Shown piece after piece: positions 42,482-51,763 of a stretch of DNA of 64,000 bases. Position 1 is the first letter of the stretch. Each line of letters begins with the position of its first letter. The translations under genes and the position numbers were made by a program. The stretch is from Oceanospirillaceae bacterium (GTDB lineage: Bacteria; Pseudomonadota; Gammaproteobacteria; Pseudomonadales; Oceanobacteraceae): the NCBI GenBank assembly GCA_024234265.1, contig JACKOM010000002.1, forward strand, positions 62,001 through 126,000, in the 5' to 3' direction. Under the pieces are notes generated by a model. The model was not told the origin of the DNA, did not search any database, and saw only the letters and a list, made by a program, of their open reading frames with translations.

Positions 42482-45037
42482 TCAGAAAAGTTGTTCCGGG
42501 GCCTGTTCTTCGGGCGCGCCGCCATTTTGTAAATTGCCGTGTTTTGGTTCGGCCATTTCGGCGGGTACATCCTCTTCTTTGAAGATTTCGAAGATCGCGT
42601 TTTCCTGGCCGGGGTAGGCCTTCAGGCCGGTATCCGGATCAATCTTGAGTGTTACCAAGCCGTCAGGACGTGGCAGGGGAGATTCTGGAATCGTGCTCAG
42701 GGCTGTGGACATGTAATCAACCCAGATCGGCAGGGCGGTTGTGCCACCAAAGGCGTTGCGGCCAAGGCTCTGCGGATTATCAAAGCCCACCCAAACGGTG
42801 GTAACGATTTTATTGTTAAAGCCGGAGAACCAGGTGTCTTTTTGCTCGTTGGTGGTACCGGTTTTACCGGCCAGATCGGAGCGGCGAAGGACCAGTGCAC
42901 CTTGCCCCGTGCCTTCACGAATTACATCCTGCAACATTGAATACAATAAATAGTTGGTGCGCTCATCCATTACCCGCGGGGCCATGCCTGGATAGCGCTT
43001 TTGAAAGTCTTCAGTGCTGATAGCCGGTGCTTGCCCGTCAGCAGGGGTTTCCTGCAGGTGTTCATAGGATTTCCAGCAAGGCTGGCAAACTATCTGAGGT
43101 GTATTTTTGAGTAATTCCTTGCCATCCAAACTTTCGATGCGGGCAATGAAATTAGGCTGAACTTTAAAACCACCATTCGCCAGAACCATATAACCTGTGG
43201 CTAGTTCATAGGGTGTCATGGCCGAGCTGCCCAGCGCCAGTGAAAGATCCTTGCTGAGTTTTTGTTCCGGTAGGCCAAGCTGGCTGATGTATTTAACGGT
43301 TTTGCTGATGCCTGTGCTGCGCAGAATGCGGATGGATACCAGGTTGCGACTGTTATACAGGGCCTGGCGTAAACGGGTTGGGCCAAAAAATTCACCGCTG
43401 TAGTTTTCAGGGCGCCAGGCTGCTTCGAGGCTGTCGTTTTCAAAGACAACCGGTGCGTCGTTTATCAGGCTGGCGGGGGTCAGGCCATTTTCCATGGCCG
43501 CACTGTAAATAAAGGGTTTAAAAGCTGAGCCTGGCTGGCGGTCGGCCTGTATTGCGCGGTTATAACTGCTTTGCTGGAAATCATACCCGCCTACCAGTGC
43601 CAGCAGTGAACCATTTTGCGGATCCAGTGAGACAAGCGCGCCCTGCACTGCCGGCTCCTGGGCCAGATACCAGCGGTCCTTACCCTGCATCACCAGAATT
43701 TTATTGCCGACTTTTAATATCTCGCCAGCCGATTTCGGGTTGGGGCCGGCACTGTTGGTGTCCAGGAATTTGCGTGCCCAGCTCATGGCTGGCCAATCCA
43801 GGGTGATGGTATTGCCATCGGACAGCATTACATCGGCCGATTTGTCATATACCCGCATCACGCCGGCCCATTGCATGGTGCCAAGGGCGGGTAAATCAGC
43901 CATTTGTTCCCGCCAGTATTGTGCATTCAGGTCCGTGGGGCTGGGAGGTAATGGCAGGAAAGTATCAGATGCTGGTTGCCCCATATCTTCGTTCCAGTTT
44001 GTGGGGGCCTCTTTAACCTTCTGATTTTGCTCAGTCACTGAAATTACATTTTTGAATGAATCAAATGTCATGCGCAGGCCGTGCTCACGGTCATACTGAT
44101 GCAGGCCTTCACGTACAGCCCGCTGCGCAGCAAACTGGTTTTTGGAGATGATGGTGGTGTACACCTTGTAGCCGCGGGTGTAGGCAGCGTCTTCTCCGTA
44201 AAGATCAACGATATAACTGCGCACCATTTCGGCGACATAAGGTGCTTCAACTTCGTTGTCGAGGTTGTGCAGGCGAGCAGTCAGTGGCTCACGGATCGCA
44301 GCTTCAAATTCCTCGTGGGTAATGTAGTTTTCCGAATACATGCGGGCCAATACATAGTTGCGGCGATGGATTGCCCGGTCAGGGTTGTTGATGGGGTTGG
44401 CTGCGCTGGGTGCCTGGGGCAGGCCTGCAACCATGGCCAGTTGGGCGAGATTCAGTTCCCAGATATGTTTGCCGTAATAAATTTGTGCAGCGGCTTCTAT
44501 ACCGTAAGCACGTTTACCGAGATAAATTTTATTGACGTACAGTTCGAGGATTTCCTGCTTGGTCATGGCCTTTTCAATGTGTAACGCCAGCAGGATTTCA
44601 GTGAGTTTCCGGGCAAAGCTTTTTTCGCTGCTCAGGTAATAGTTTTTGGCGACTTGCATGGTAATGGTACTACCACCGGAGCGTTTTTTACCGGTAGTAA
44701 TCAGCTCGAACACAGCTCGCGCAAGGCCTTTAACATCGATGCCTGGATGGGTGTAAAAGTTTTCATCTTCTGCTGATAACAGTGCATTTATAAAGTTTTT
44801 GGGCACTTGTTCAAAGGTAATAGGGGTGCGTTTTTTCTCGCCAAATTCCGCCATCAGAACCCCGTCAGCTGTGTATACCTTGAGGGGGGTTTGCAATTCG
44901 ATTTCCCGTAAGGACTCAACGGAAGGCAGTTTTGGGGCAAGGTACAGATAGATGGCAAGTGCGCCTGCGGCGATGGCAAAAGTGCCGGCAGCTGCAAGTA
45001 AAAGCAAAAAACGCAAAACAGATCGACTTTTTTTCAT
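42482..45037 (-). CDS. ponA: Penicillin-binding protein 1A
   Basis: 851-residue bifunctional peptidoglycan synthase: a transmembrane helix (about 9-32), a glycosyltransferase domain (about 55-230; EDENFYTHPGID catalytic Glu, GGSTITMQ), an OB-like insertion (about 310-430) and a transpeptidase domain (about 450-780; PGSAFKPF with SxxK Ser, KTGTT). Divergent from the pilus operon, as in pseudomonads. A TATAAT on the minus strand (45088-45093) is a candidate -10 box; no strong -35 is seen. Confidence 0.97.
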   Translation of the reverse strand: MKKSRSVLRFLLLLAAAGTFAIAAGALAIYLYLAPKLPSVESLREIELQTPLKVYTADGVLMAEFGEKKRTPITFEQVPKNFINALLSAEDENFYTHPGIDVKGLARAVFELITTGKKRSGGSTITMQVAKNYYLSSEKSFARKLTEILLALHIEKAMTKQEILELYVNKIYLGKRAYGIEAAAQIYYGKHIWELNLAQLAMVAGLPQAPSAANPINNPDRAIHRRNYVLARMYSENYITHEEFEAAIREPLTARLHNLDNEVEAPYVAEMVRSYIVDLYGEDAAYTRGYKVYTTIISKNQFAAQRAVREGLHQYDREHGLRMTFDSFKNVISVTEQNQKVKEAPTNWNEDMGQPASDTFLPLPPSPTDLNAQYWREQMADLPALGTMQWAGVMRVYDKSADVMLSDGNTITLDWPAMSWARKFLDTNSAGPNPKSAGEILKVGNKILVMQGKDRWYLAQEPAVQGALVSLDPQNGSLLALVGGYDFQQSSYNRAIQADRQPGSAFKPFIYSAAMENGLTPASLINDAPVVFENDSLEAAWRPENYSGEFFGPTRLRQALYNSRNLVSIRILRSTGISKTVKYISQLGLPEQKLSKDLSLALGSSAMTPYELATGYMVLANGGFKVQPNFIARIESLDGKELLKNTPQIVCQPCWKSYEHLQETPADGQAPAISTEDFQKRYPGMAPRVMDERTNYLLYSMLQDVIREGTGQGALVLRRSDLAGKTGTTNEQKDTWFSGFNNKIVTTVWVGFDNPQSLGRNAFGGTTALPIWVDYMSTALSTIPESPLPRPDGLVTLKIDPDTGLKAYPGQENAIFEIFKEEDVPAEMAEPKHGNLQNGGAPEEQAPEQLF

Positions 45038-45102
45038 GTTAAACCACTTAAGATGACCATCTCACCCAGTATTGACGGGGGTTGGGGATTATAAAGCCTT
45101 TT

Positions 45103-45132
45103 TTGTTCTTTTTTCAGGATTGTGCTTATAAT
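45103..45132 (+). promoter_or_regulatory. Candidate promoter of the pilM operon
   Basis: A consensus TATAAT -10 (45127-45132) has a weak TTGTTC about 18 bases upstream. Downstream, GGCACTA / TAGTGCC (45156-45178) forms a dyad in the leader that could be an operator. Confidence 0.45.
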
Positions 45133-45197
45133 GACAAAAAATATTCAGGTATATTGGCACTATCCCACATTTAGTGCCGTATCTATAAGGAATTAAA

Positions 45198-46262
45198 GTG
45201 CTAGCCAACCTGTTTAAAAAGAAAAACAAGGCAGTACTTGGTATCGATATAAGTTCCACGTCGGTTAAGGTTATTGAGCTTAGCCAACAAAGTGGCGGTC
45301 GTATGCAGGTAGAAGCCTATGCTTCAGAACCCCTCCCCGAAAACGCAGTGGTCGAGCAAAGCATTAACGACGAAGAAGTCGTTGGTAATGCCATTAAAAA
45401 GGCTCTGACCCGTTCCCGTTCTGGTGTTAAAGCAGCTGCTGTTGCTGTTGCCGGCTCCGCAGTTATCACCAAAGTTATTCAGATGAATGCGGAATTGACT
45501 GACGCTGAGATGGAAAATCAGATCAACGTCGAAGCCGACCAATATATCCCTTATCCACTGGAAGAAGTGGCGCTCGATTTTGAAGTACAAGGGCCCCATG
45601 AAGGCAGTGATCAATTGGTTGATGTGTTGCTTGCTGCCTGTCGCAAAGAAACCGTCGAGTTGCGTGAGGATGCAATCAAAATTGCCGGATTGCAGTCTGC
45701 GGTCGTGGATGTAGAAGCATTTTGCATTGAGCGTGCATTCCAGTTGTTACGTCCACAAATCGAAGATAATGCCGACACTGTTGCGGTAGTGGATGTGGGC
45801 GCTCACATGACTACCCTGAACGTTATTCATGGTGGTGAAATCATTTATACCCGTGAGCAGATGTTTGGTGGTCAGCAGCTGACAGAGGAAATTCAGCGTC
45901 GTTATGGCTTGTCGATGCAGGAGGCTGAACACGCTAAATTGGAAGGCGGGTTGCCGGATGACTATGTTGCAGAGATTTTATCGCCATTCCGTGAGTCGGT
46001 TGTGCAACAGGTAAGTCGTTCTTTACAGTTTTTCTATTCATCAAGCCAATATAATGATGTGGACTGTGTTGTGCTGGCAGGCGGCACGGCCTCTTTAACT
46101 GGCTTGGCTCAGCTGGTGCAGGACAAAGTTGGAACCTCCTGTGTGGTGGCCAACCCATTCAGTAGTATGACGGTTTCTAATCGTGTGAATGCAGCGTTAC
46201 TGTCGAATGATGCGCCGGGCTTATTGATTGCGTGCGGTCTTGCCATGAGGAGTTTTGATTAA
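45198..46262 (+). CDS. pilM: Type IV pilus inner-membrane platform protein PilM
   Basis: 354 residues with a GTG start and AAGG eight bases upstream. Actin-like ATPase fold (LGIDISSTSVKVIEL, VVDVGAHMTTLNV, VVLAGGTASLTGL). It is cytoplasmic and binds the N-terminus of PilN to link the pilus alignment complex to the motor. The TAATG overlap with pilN indicates coupled translation. Confidence 0.97.
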   Translation: MLANLFKKKNKAVLGIDISSTSVKVIELSQQSGGRMQVEAYASEPLPENAVVEQSINDEEVVGNAIKKALTRSRSGVKAAAVAVAGSAVITKVIQMNAELTDAEMENQINVEADQYIPYPLEEVALDFEVQGPHEGSDQLVDVLLAACRKETVELREDAIKIAGLQSAVVDVEAFCIERAFQLLRPQIEDNADTVAVVDVGAHMTTLNVIHGGEIIYTREQMFGGQQLTEEIQRRYGLSMQEAEHAKLEGGLPDDYVAEILSPFRESVVQQVSRSLQFFYSSSQYNDVDCVVLAGGTASLTGLAQLVQDKVGTSCVVANPFSSMTVSNRVNAALLSNDAPGLLIACGLAMRSFD

Positions 46263-46819
46263 TGGCCAAGATTAACCTTCGCCCATGGCGTGCAGAGCTG
46301 CGTAAAGAACGTCAGACGCAGTATTTATTAGCTTTGGGTTTTGTTGTGGGGGGGGCAGCATTTGCCTCCTTTTCTATACAGACCTTTTACGAAGTATCCT
46401 TGGAAAATCAACAGGCACGTAATCAATTCGTGCAGAACGAAATACAATCTCTGGAAAGCAAGATCAAGGAAATTCAGGAGCTCCGTGAGAAACGTACACG
46501 CTTGCTGGATCGTATGAAACTCATACAAGAATTACAGGGTAATCGGCCTGTCATTGTTCGCTTCTTTGATGAACTTGCCCGTGTTATGCCGGATGAAGTT
46601 TATCTTACTGATCTTAAATTGACGGGAACGTCTATCTCCATCAAAGGCCGTGCGTCCAGCAATCAGCAAATTTCTACCTTTATGCGGAACTGTGATAACT
46701 CACCTTGGTTTAAAAATCCTAATTTGCTGAGTGTGCGGGCGGAAAAATCTGGCGAATATAACGACTTTGATATGTTGCTTGAACAGTCAAAGCCGCTTGA
46801 AGAAGGGGAGAAGGAATGA
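46262..46819 (+). CDS. pilN: Type IV pilus assembly protein PilN
   Basis: 185 residues: a short cytoplasmic N-terminus (KINLRPWRAELRKER, the PilM-binding INLLPWR-type motif), one transmembrane helix (about 23-43), a coiled coil and a small periplasmic ferredoxin-like domain. It pairs with PilO. Overlaps pilO by the ATGA pair. Confidence 0.95.
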   Translation: MAKINLRPWRAELRKERQTQYLLALGFVVGGAAFASFSIQTFYEVSLENQQARNQFVQNEIQSLESKIKEIQELREKRTRLLDRMKLIQELQGNRPVIVRFFDELARVMPDEVYLTDLKLTGTSISIKGRASSNQQISTFMRNCDNSPWFKNPNLLSVRAEKSGEYNDFDMLLEQSKPLEEGEKE

Positions 46820-47481
46820 GTTTTAAGGACATTCTGGACAGCCTGAAAGATATTGATCCTGAATCATTTGGTGAAATTGACTGGAATAATATGGGAAGCT
46901 GGCCTGTAGCCGGCAAAATCCTGTTTGCCTTTGTCATTTCACTGATTGTGATGATTTGTTGGTATTTTTTCCTGACAAGTGATGTGGTTGCACAACGTGA
47001 TGCTGCAGTGCAGCAGGAAGAGCAGTTGCGTCAGGACTTTGAAACCAAGGCATTCCGTGTAGCAAACCTCGACGCCTACAAAAAACAGCTTGCTGAAATT
47101 GAGGAGTCTTTTGGGACCTTGTTGCGTCAACTGCCGCGCGATACGGAAGTTCCTGGCTTGCTGGAAGATATTACGAATGCTGCATTGGGTGCAGGTCTGA
47201 CAATTCAGGAAATTAAACTTCAGCCCGAAGTTGAAACTGAGTTTTATACGGAGCTGCCAATCGCGATTGAAGTCAAAGGCACTTACCATGATATGGGTGG
47301 CTTTGTAAGCGGTGTTGCAAACCTGTCGCGCATTGTTACTTTGCACGATTTTACAATTTCTGGATCGGGTAAAGGCTCGCTGGGTGATAAGCTCGATTTA
47401 AAAATTATCGCCAAGACATACCGTTATAACGACAGCGCAGGTAAAGATGCAAAAAAGGCAAAAAAAGGGGGGAATAAATAA
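46816..47481 (+). CDS. pilO: Type IV pilus assembly protein PilO
   Basis: 221 residues: an N-terminal cytoplasmic stretch, one transmembrane helix (about 35-55), a coiled coil and a periplasmic ferredoxin-like domain with LPRDTEVPGLLEDITNAALGAGL. It forms heterodimers with PilN. TAATG overlap with pilP. Confidence 0.95.
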   Translation: MSFKDILDSLKDIDPESFGEIDWNNMGSWPVAGKILFAFVISLIVMICWYFFLTSDVVAQRDAAVQQEEQLRQDFETKAFRVANLDAYKKQLAEIEESFGTLLRQLPRDTEVPGLLEDITNAALGAGLTIQEIKLQPEVETEFYTELPIAIEVKGTYHDMGGFVSGVANLSRIVTLHDFTISGSGKGSLGDKLDLKIIAKTYRYNDSAGKDAKKAKKGGNK

Positions 47482-48026
47482 TGAAGTATATTACCCCAGT
47501 GATGCTTTTTACTGTTTTATTGCTATCGGGATGCATGGGCGCAGGTGACACGTCTGATCTGCAAGCGTTTGTGGATGAAGTATCCTCAAAGCCCCGTGGG
47601 CGTATAGAACCGCTGCCGGAATTTGCCCATTATTCTCCTTTTACTTATTCAGCGGGTGCGCTGCGGTCTCCATTCGAGTCACCCGTTGAATTACGTGCAA
47701 TGCAAATGGAGTTAAAGGGTAACAGGAATGTAAAGCCTGACTTATCCAGAGAGCACGAGGCTTTGGAAAGTTTTGCCATTGCAGATATTCAACTGGTTGG
47801 CACCTTAGCAAAGGCAGAAAGCAAAAAACTGAATGCACTGATGAAAGCCTCTGATGGCTCTGTGCATGTTGTAACTGTCGGTAATTATCTGGGTAAAAAT
47901 TACGGGCGGATAATAAAAATAGATGATGACCATGTGGAAATTGTAGAAATAGTGCCAAGTGGCGACGGCGGGTGGATAGAAAGACCCCGCACCATGGTTG
48001 TAAAAGAATCCGCCGGAGGGAAATGA
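47481..48026 (+). CDS. pilP: Type IV pilus lipoprotein PilP
   Basis: 181 residues with a lipoprotein signal (LFTVLLLSGCMG, Cys18). The linker and C-terminal beta domain (DIQLVGTLAKAESKKLNALMKASDGSVHVVTVGNYLGKNYGRI) link PilNO to the PilQ secretin. Confidence 0.95.
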   Translation: MKYITPVMLFTVLLLSGCMGAGDTSDLQAFVDEVSSKPRGRIEPLPEFAHYSPFTYSAGALRSPFESPVELRAMQMELKGNRNVKPDLSREHEALESFAIADIQLVGTLAKAESKKLNALMKASDGSVHVVTVGNYLGKNYGRIIKIDDDHVEIVEIVPSGDGGWIERPRTMVVKESAGGK

Positions 48027-48027
48027 A

Positions 48028-50115
48028 GTGAAAAAGAATATTATTATTTCAGTACTGGGCTTGTGCAGTCTGGCATTGTCTTCGGTAGCCAGTGCGTTGA
48101 GCATTCAAAGTGTCGATTTTGCATCCCTACCAGGTGATAAATCAGAAATGCGTTTGACCTTCGATGGTCAACCATCGATTCCTGAAGGTTATTCCATTGA
48201 TGAGCCAGCTCGTATTGCTCTGGATTTAAGTGGTGTCGATAGCAATTTAAAAACCAAATATCACAAAATTGGCTCTGGCAATGCCCGTACAGCGACAATC
48301 GTAGGTACAAAAGATAAAACGCGGGTCATTATTAATTTGAATCGTCCGACCGGATATACGAGTCGTGTCGACGGTAATGTTCTGGTAGTGACGATTGGTG
48401 ACAGTGATCCTGTTGTAACTGCACCTGCAAAGGCCCCTGTAAAAGTTACGCAAAACAATACTCCAGTTCAGTCTAAAGACAGTGTGTTGGATGTTGATTT
48501 TCGCCGTGGTGATTTTGGCGAAGGTCAGGTGCTGATTAAACTGTCTAATCCAAAAGCTCCGGTGGATATCAGCCAGGAGTCAGGCAAGATTCGGGTTGTG
48601 CTGCCCAACACAGCATTGCCGGAAGCAATGCGCCGCCGTCTGGATGTGAAAGATTTCGCTACGCCAGTCCGTTATGTCGATGCCAAAACTGAAGATGGTA
48701 AAACAGTATTTATTGTTGAGCCGGGTAAAGAGCTTTACGAATACCTTGCGTATCAGACTGATGGTTTACTGACGATTAACCTTAAACCGGTTTCTGCAGC
48801 TGACGAGGAGCGGGTTAAGCGTGAGCGTTTCCCTTATACCGGGGAAAAGCTGTCTCTCAATTTCCAGGACATCGAAGTTCGTACAGTACTGCAGATTATT
48901 GCTGATTTTACTGGGTTTAACCTTGTTGCCAGTGATGATGTGCAGGGCAGTATTACCCTGCGCCTGAAAAATGTTCCATGGGATCAGGCGCTGGAAATCG
49001 TAATGAAGTCCCAGGGCTTGGCAAAACGGCAGATGGGTAACGTGCTTATGATTGGTCCATCTGATCAAATGGCCGCCCGCGAGAAATTAGAGTTGGAGGC
49101 GAATAAACAGGTTTCTGATTTCGCTCCGTTAACGACCGAATTTGTGCAAGTAAAATATGCAAAAGCGCGTGATCTGTTGGCACTGATTGCATCTGAAAAG
49201 GGTATGCTGACTGACCGTGGCGTGGCGAGTGTGGATGAGCGTACCAATACCATTCTTGTAAAAGATACTGCGCAGTCTATTGAGTCGATCCGTCGTGCCG
49301 TTGCGGTATTTGATATTCCAGTGCGTCAGGTGTTGATTGAAGCCCGTATCGTGATCGCCCGTACCAGTGTTGGCGAAGACATGGGTATCCGCTGGGGTGG
49401 TGGTTACGGCGTTGTGAAAAACAATCAAATCAACCTAGCGGGCGGTAATCTGGATACAATTTCGCGCTTTAACAACAATATTATCGCCACTGCAAAGGGT
49501 GATGACCCAGAAAACATAGATCTTAATGATGCCTCAATCGTGGATTTGGCTGTAACAGATGCGAGTGCTACAACCTTTGCTGTGGGTGTGAACGCATTTG
49601 ATTATATGCTCGATCTGGAGCTGTCTGCGCTTGAATCTGATGGTAAAGCTGAGATTATTTCCCAGCCACGTGTAGTGACTGCAGATGGCCAGGTCGCATC
49701 AATTATGGCAGGTACTGAAATTCCTTATCAGGAAGCCAGCTCCAGTGGTGCGACAACAGTGTCTTTCAAAGAGGCTGTGCTCAAGCTGGAAGTAACTCCG
49801 CAGATTACTCCTGATGACCGTATCATTATGGATCTGATCATCAATCAGGATTCTGTTGGTGAGTTGACCGCTGCCGGTCCTTCAATTGATACCAATGAGG
49901 TGAAGACCCAGGTGTTGGTTGATAACGGTGAGACAGTAGTGCTGGGTGGCATTTTCAAAAATGAAGAAGTGACCCAGATTACCAAAACGCCGTTTTTTGG
50001 TGATTTGCCTGTGATCGGTCGCCTGTTCCGCCGCACAAGCCATTCTGAAGTGAAGAGTGAGTTGCTTGTGTTTATTACCCCTCGTCTGGTAAAAGATTCC
50101 CTAACGGGTCGTTAA
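48028..50115 (+). CDS. pilQ: Type IV pilus secretin PilQ
   Basis: 695 residues with a GTG start, CGGAGGG ribosome-binding site and a signal peptide (1 to about 23). Two AMIN peptidoglycan-binding domains (about 24-130 and 150-250), an STN/N0 domain (about 270-345; LNFQDIEVRTVLQIIADFTG), an N1-type domain and the secretin barrel (about 430-690, with VPVIGRLFR-like PVIGRLFRRTSHSEVKSELLVFITPRLV). Outer-membrane gate for the pilus. The stop of pilP is one base before its start. Confidence 0.97.
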   Translation: MKKNIIISVLGLCSLALSSVASALSIQSVDFASLPGDKSEMRLTFDGQPSIPEGYSIDEPARIALDLSGVDSNLKTKYHKIGSGNARTATIVGTKDKTRVIINLNRPTGYTSRVDGNVLVVTIGDSDPVVTAPAKAPVKVTQNNTPVQSKDSVLDVDFRRGDFGEGQVLIKLSNPKAPVDISQESGKIRVVLPNTALPEAMRRRLDVKDFATPVRYVDAKTEDGKTVFIVEPGKELYEYLAYQTDGLLTINLKPVSAADEERVKRERFPYTGEKLSLNFQDIEVRTVLQIIADFTGFNLVASDDVQGSITLRLKNVPWDQALEIVMKSQGLAKRQMGNVLMIGPSDQMAAREKLELEANKQVSDFAPLTTEFVQVKYAKARDLLALIASEKGMLTDRGVASVDERTNTILVKDTAQSIESIRRAVAVFDIPVRQVLIEARIVIARTSVGEDMGIRWGGGYGVVKNNQINLAGGNLDTISRFNNNIIATAKGDDPENIDLNDASIVDLAVTDASATTFAVGVNAFDYMLDLELSALESDGKAEIISQPRVVTADGQVASIMAGTEIPYQEASSSGATTVSFKEAVLKLEVTPQITPDDRIIMDLIINQDSVGELTAAGPSIDTNEVKTQVLVDNGETVVLGGIFKNEEVTQITKTPFFGDLPVIGRLFRRTSHSEVKSELLVFITPRLVKDSLTGR

Positions 50116-50125
50116 TTGCCGGATT

Positions 50126-50665
50126 ATGATCAAACAGAATGTCTTTCTCGTAGGGCCGATGGGTGCTGGTAAAAGTACCATCGGCCGTATGCTTTCCGCT
50201 GAACTGAATATCGAATTTGTCGATTCCGATAAGGAAATCGAAGATCGTTGCGGTTGCAATATTCCATGGATTTTCGATGTTGAGGGTGAGCAAGGCTTTC
50301 GCGAACGGGAAACCCAGGCGATTGATGAGCTTACCCAGCGCGAGGGCATACTGCTTGCCACAGGTGGTGGAGCCATTTTGCGCCCGGAGAACCGTCGCTT
50401 TCTCCATTCCCGCGGCACGGTTGTGTACCTGAAAACCTCTGTAGATCAACAGCTTGCGCGTACCGCAAAAGATAAAAACCGCCCGTTGTTGCAAACTCCT
50501 GATCCCCGCGCTGTGCTGACGAGTCTCCTGTCAGAGCGTGGCCCCTACTACGAAGAAGTAGCGGATATCGTAATCACCACGGACGACAATAATCCCAAGC
50601 TGGTCGTGCAGGAGATTATTGACCAGTTAAAATCCCTTGATGTGTTAGAACAAACTTCCCTATGA
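50126..50665 (+). CDS. aroK: Shikimate kinase I
   Basis: 179 residues. Walker A GPMGAGKST, the DSDKEIE shikimate-binding Asp, the RERE segment and a lid rich in Arg (RPLLQTPDPR) are typical. Phosphorylates shikimate in the chorismate pathway. Its last four bases overlap aroB (ATGA). Confidence 0.97.
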   Translation: MIKQNVFLVGPMGAGKSTIGRMLSAELNIEFVDSDKEIEDRCGCNIPWIFDVEGEQGFRERETQAIDELTQREGILLATGGGAILRPENRRFLHSRGTVVYLKTSVDQQLARTAKDKNRPLLQTPDPRAVLTSLLSERGPYYEEVADIVITTDDNNPKLVVQEIIDQLKSLDVLEQTSL

Positions 50666-51741
50666 AAACCCTTAGCGTAGATCTTGGTGAACGTAGTTAT
50701 CCCATTTTCATCGGACGCGGCCTGTTAGGTAATCCCGAACTCGTAACTCCTTACGTGCGAGGTAAACAGGTTTGTATTGTCACCAATGAGACTGTTGCGC
50801 CCCTCTATCTGGAGAAAGTGAAAACCGCGTTTGCAGGCTTCAAAACTGACAGCGTGATTCTGCCGGATGGTGAATCATTCAAAACCTTGGAAACCCTTAA
50901 TCTGATTTTTGACGGGTTGTTAAAGAATAAACACAACCGTACAACCACTCTGGTGGCATTGGGTGGTGGAGTAATCGGTGATATGACCGGGTTTGCTGCA
51001 GCCTGCTACCAGCGTGGTGTGGATTTCATTCAGATCCCGACGACCCTCTTATCCCAGGTTGATTCTTCGGTGGGTGGCAAAACAGGTGTAAACCATGCGC
51101 TTGGCAAAAACATGATAGGCGCATTCCATCAGCCAAATTGTGTGGTTATTGATACTGATACCCTGACAACTTTGCCTGCCGCTGAATTATCGGCAGGCCT
51201 GGCAGAGGTAATCAAATACGGCCTGATTTACGATAAACCCTTCATCGGCTGGCTTGAGCAAAACGTTGCTGCGATTCGCAACAACGACCCAGAGACCCTT
51301 GCCTATGCCATCGAAAAATCCTGCAGTACCAAAGCAGAAATTGTCGGCCAGGATGAAAAAGAAACAGGTGTGCGTGCACTCTTGAATCTTGGGCACACCT
51401 TTGGACACGCTATCGAAACCTCCCAGGGATATGGCAACTGGTTACATGGTGAGGCCGTTGCGGCAGGCACTATGATGGCGGCTGATTTATCGGCCCGTTT
51501 AGGCTGGATAACCGCGGAAGAAGTTGCGCGTACCGAGGCCATGTTTGTTGCGGCAGGTTTGCCGATTGCCCCGCCCGCCAGCATGACGGCGGAAGAGTTT
51601 AAGTCTTTGATGGCAGTCGATAAAAAAGTACTCGATGGTAACTTGCGCCTGGTATTGCTTAGTGCTCTGGGTGCAGCCGTAGTGACATCCGATTTCCCTA
51701 TGACCGCGTTGGATCAGACCCTGCAACACTTTCTAAAATAA
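50662..51741 (+). CDS. aroB: 3-dehydroquinate synthase
   Basis: 359 residues. Cyclises DAHP to 3-dehydroquinate using NAD and zinc. DGESFKTL, GGGVIGDMTGFAA (NAD-binding), DSSVGGKTGVN, and zinc ligands in the Glu of the GLAEVIKYG region, GHTFGHAIE and the HGEAVAAG segment are all visible. Confidence 0.97.
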   Translation: MKTLSVDLGERSYPIFIGRGLLGNPELVTPYVRGKQVCIVTNETVAPLYLEKVKTAFAGFKTDSVILPDGESFKTLETLNLIFDGLLKNKHNRTTTLVALGGGVIGDMTGFAAACYQRGVDFIQIPTTLLSQVDSSVGGKTGVNHALGKNMIGAFHQPNCVVIDTDTLTTLPAAELSAGLAEVIKYGLIYDKPFIGWLEQNVAAIRNNDPETLAYAIEKSCSTKAEIVGQDEKETGVRALLNLGHTFGHAIETSQGYGNWLHGEAVAAGTMMAADLSARLGWITAEEVARTEAMFVAAGLPIAPPASMTAEEFKSLMAVDKKVLDGNLRLVLLSALGAAVVTSDFPMTALDQTLQHFLK

Positions 51742-51763
51742 CAAAAGCATTCGGAGGTGCAGT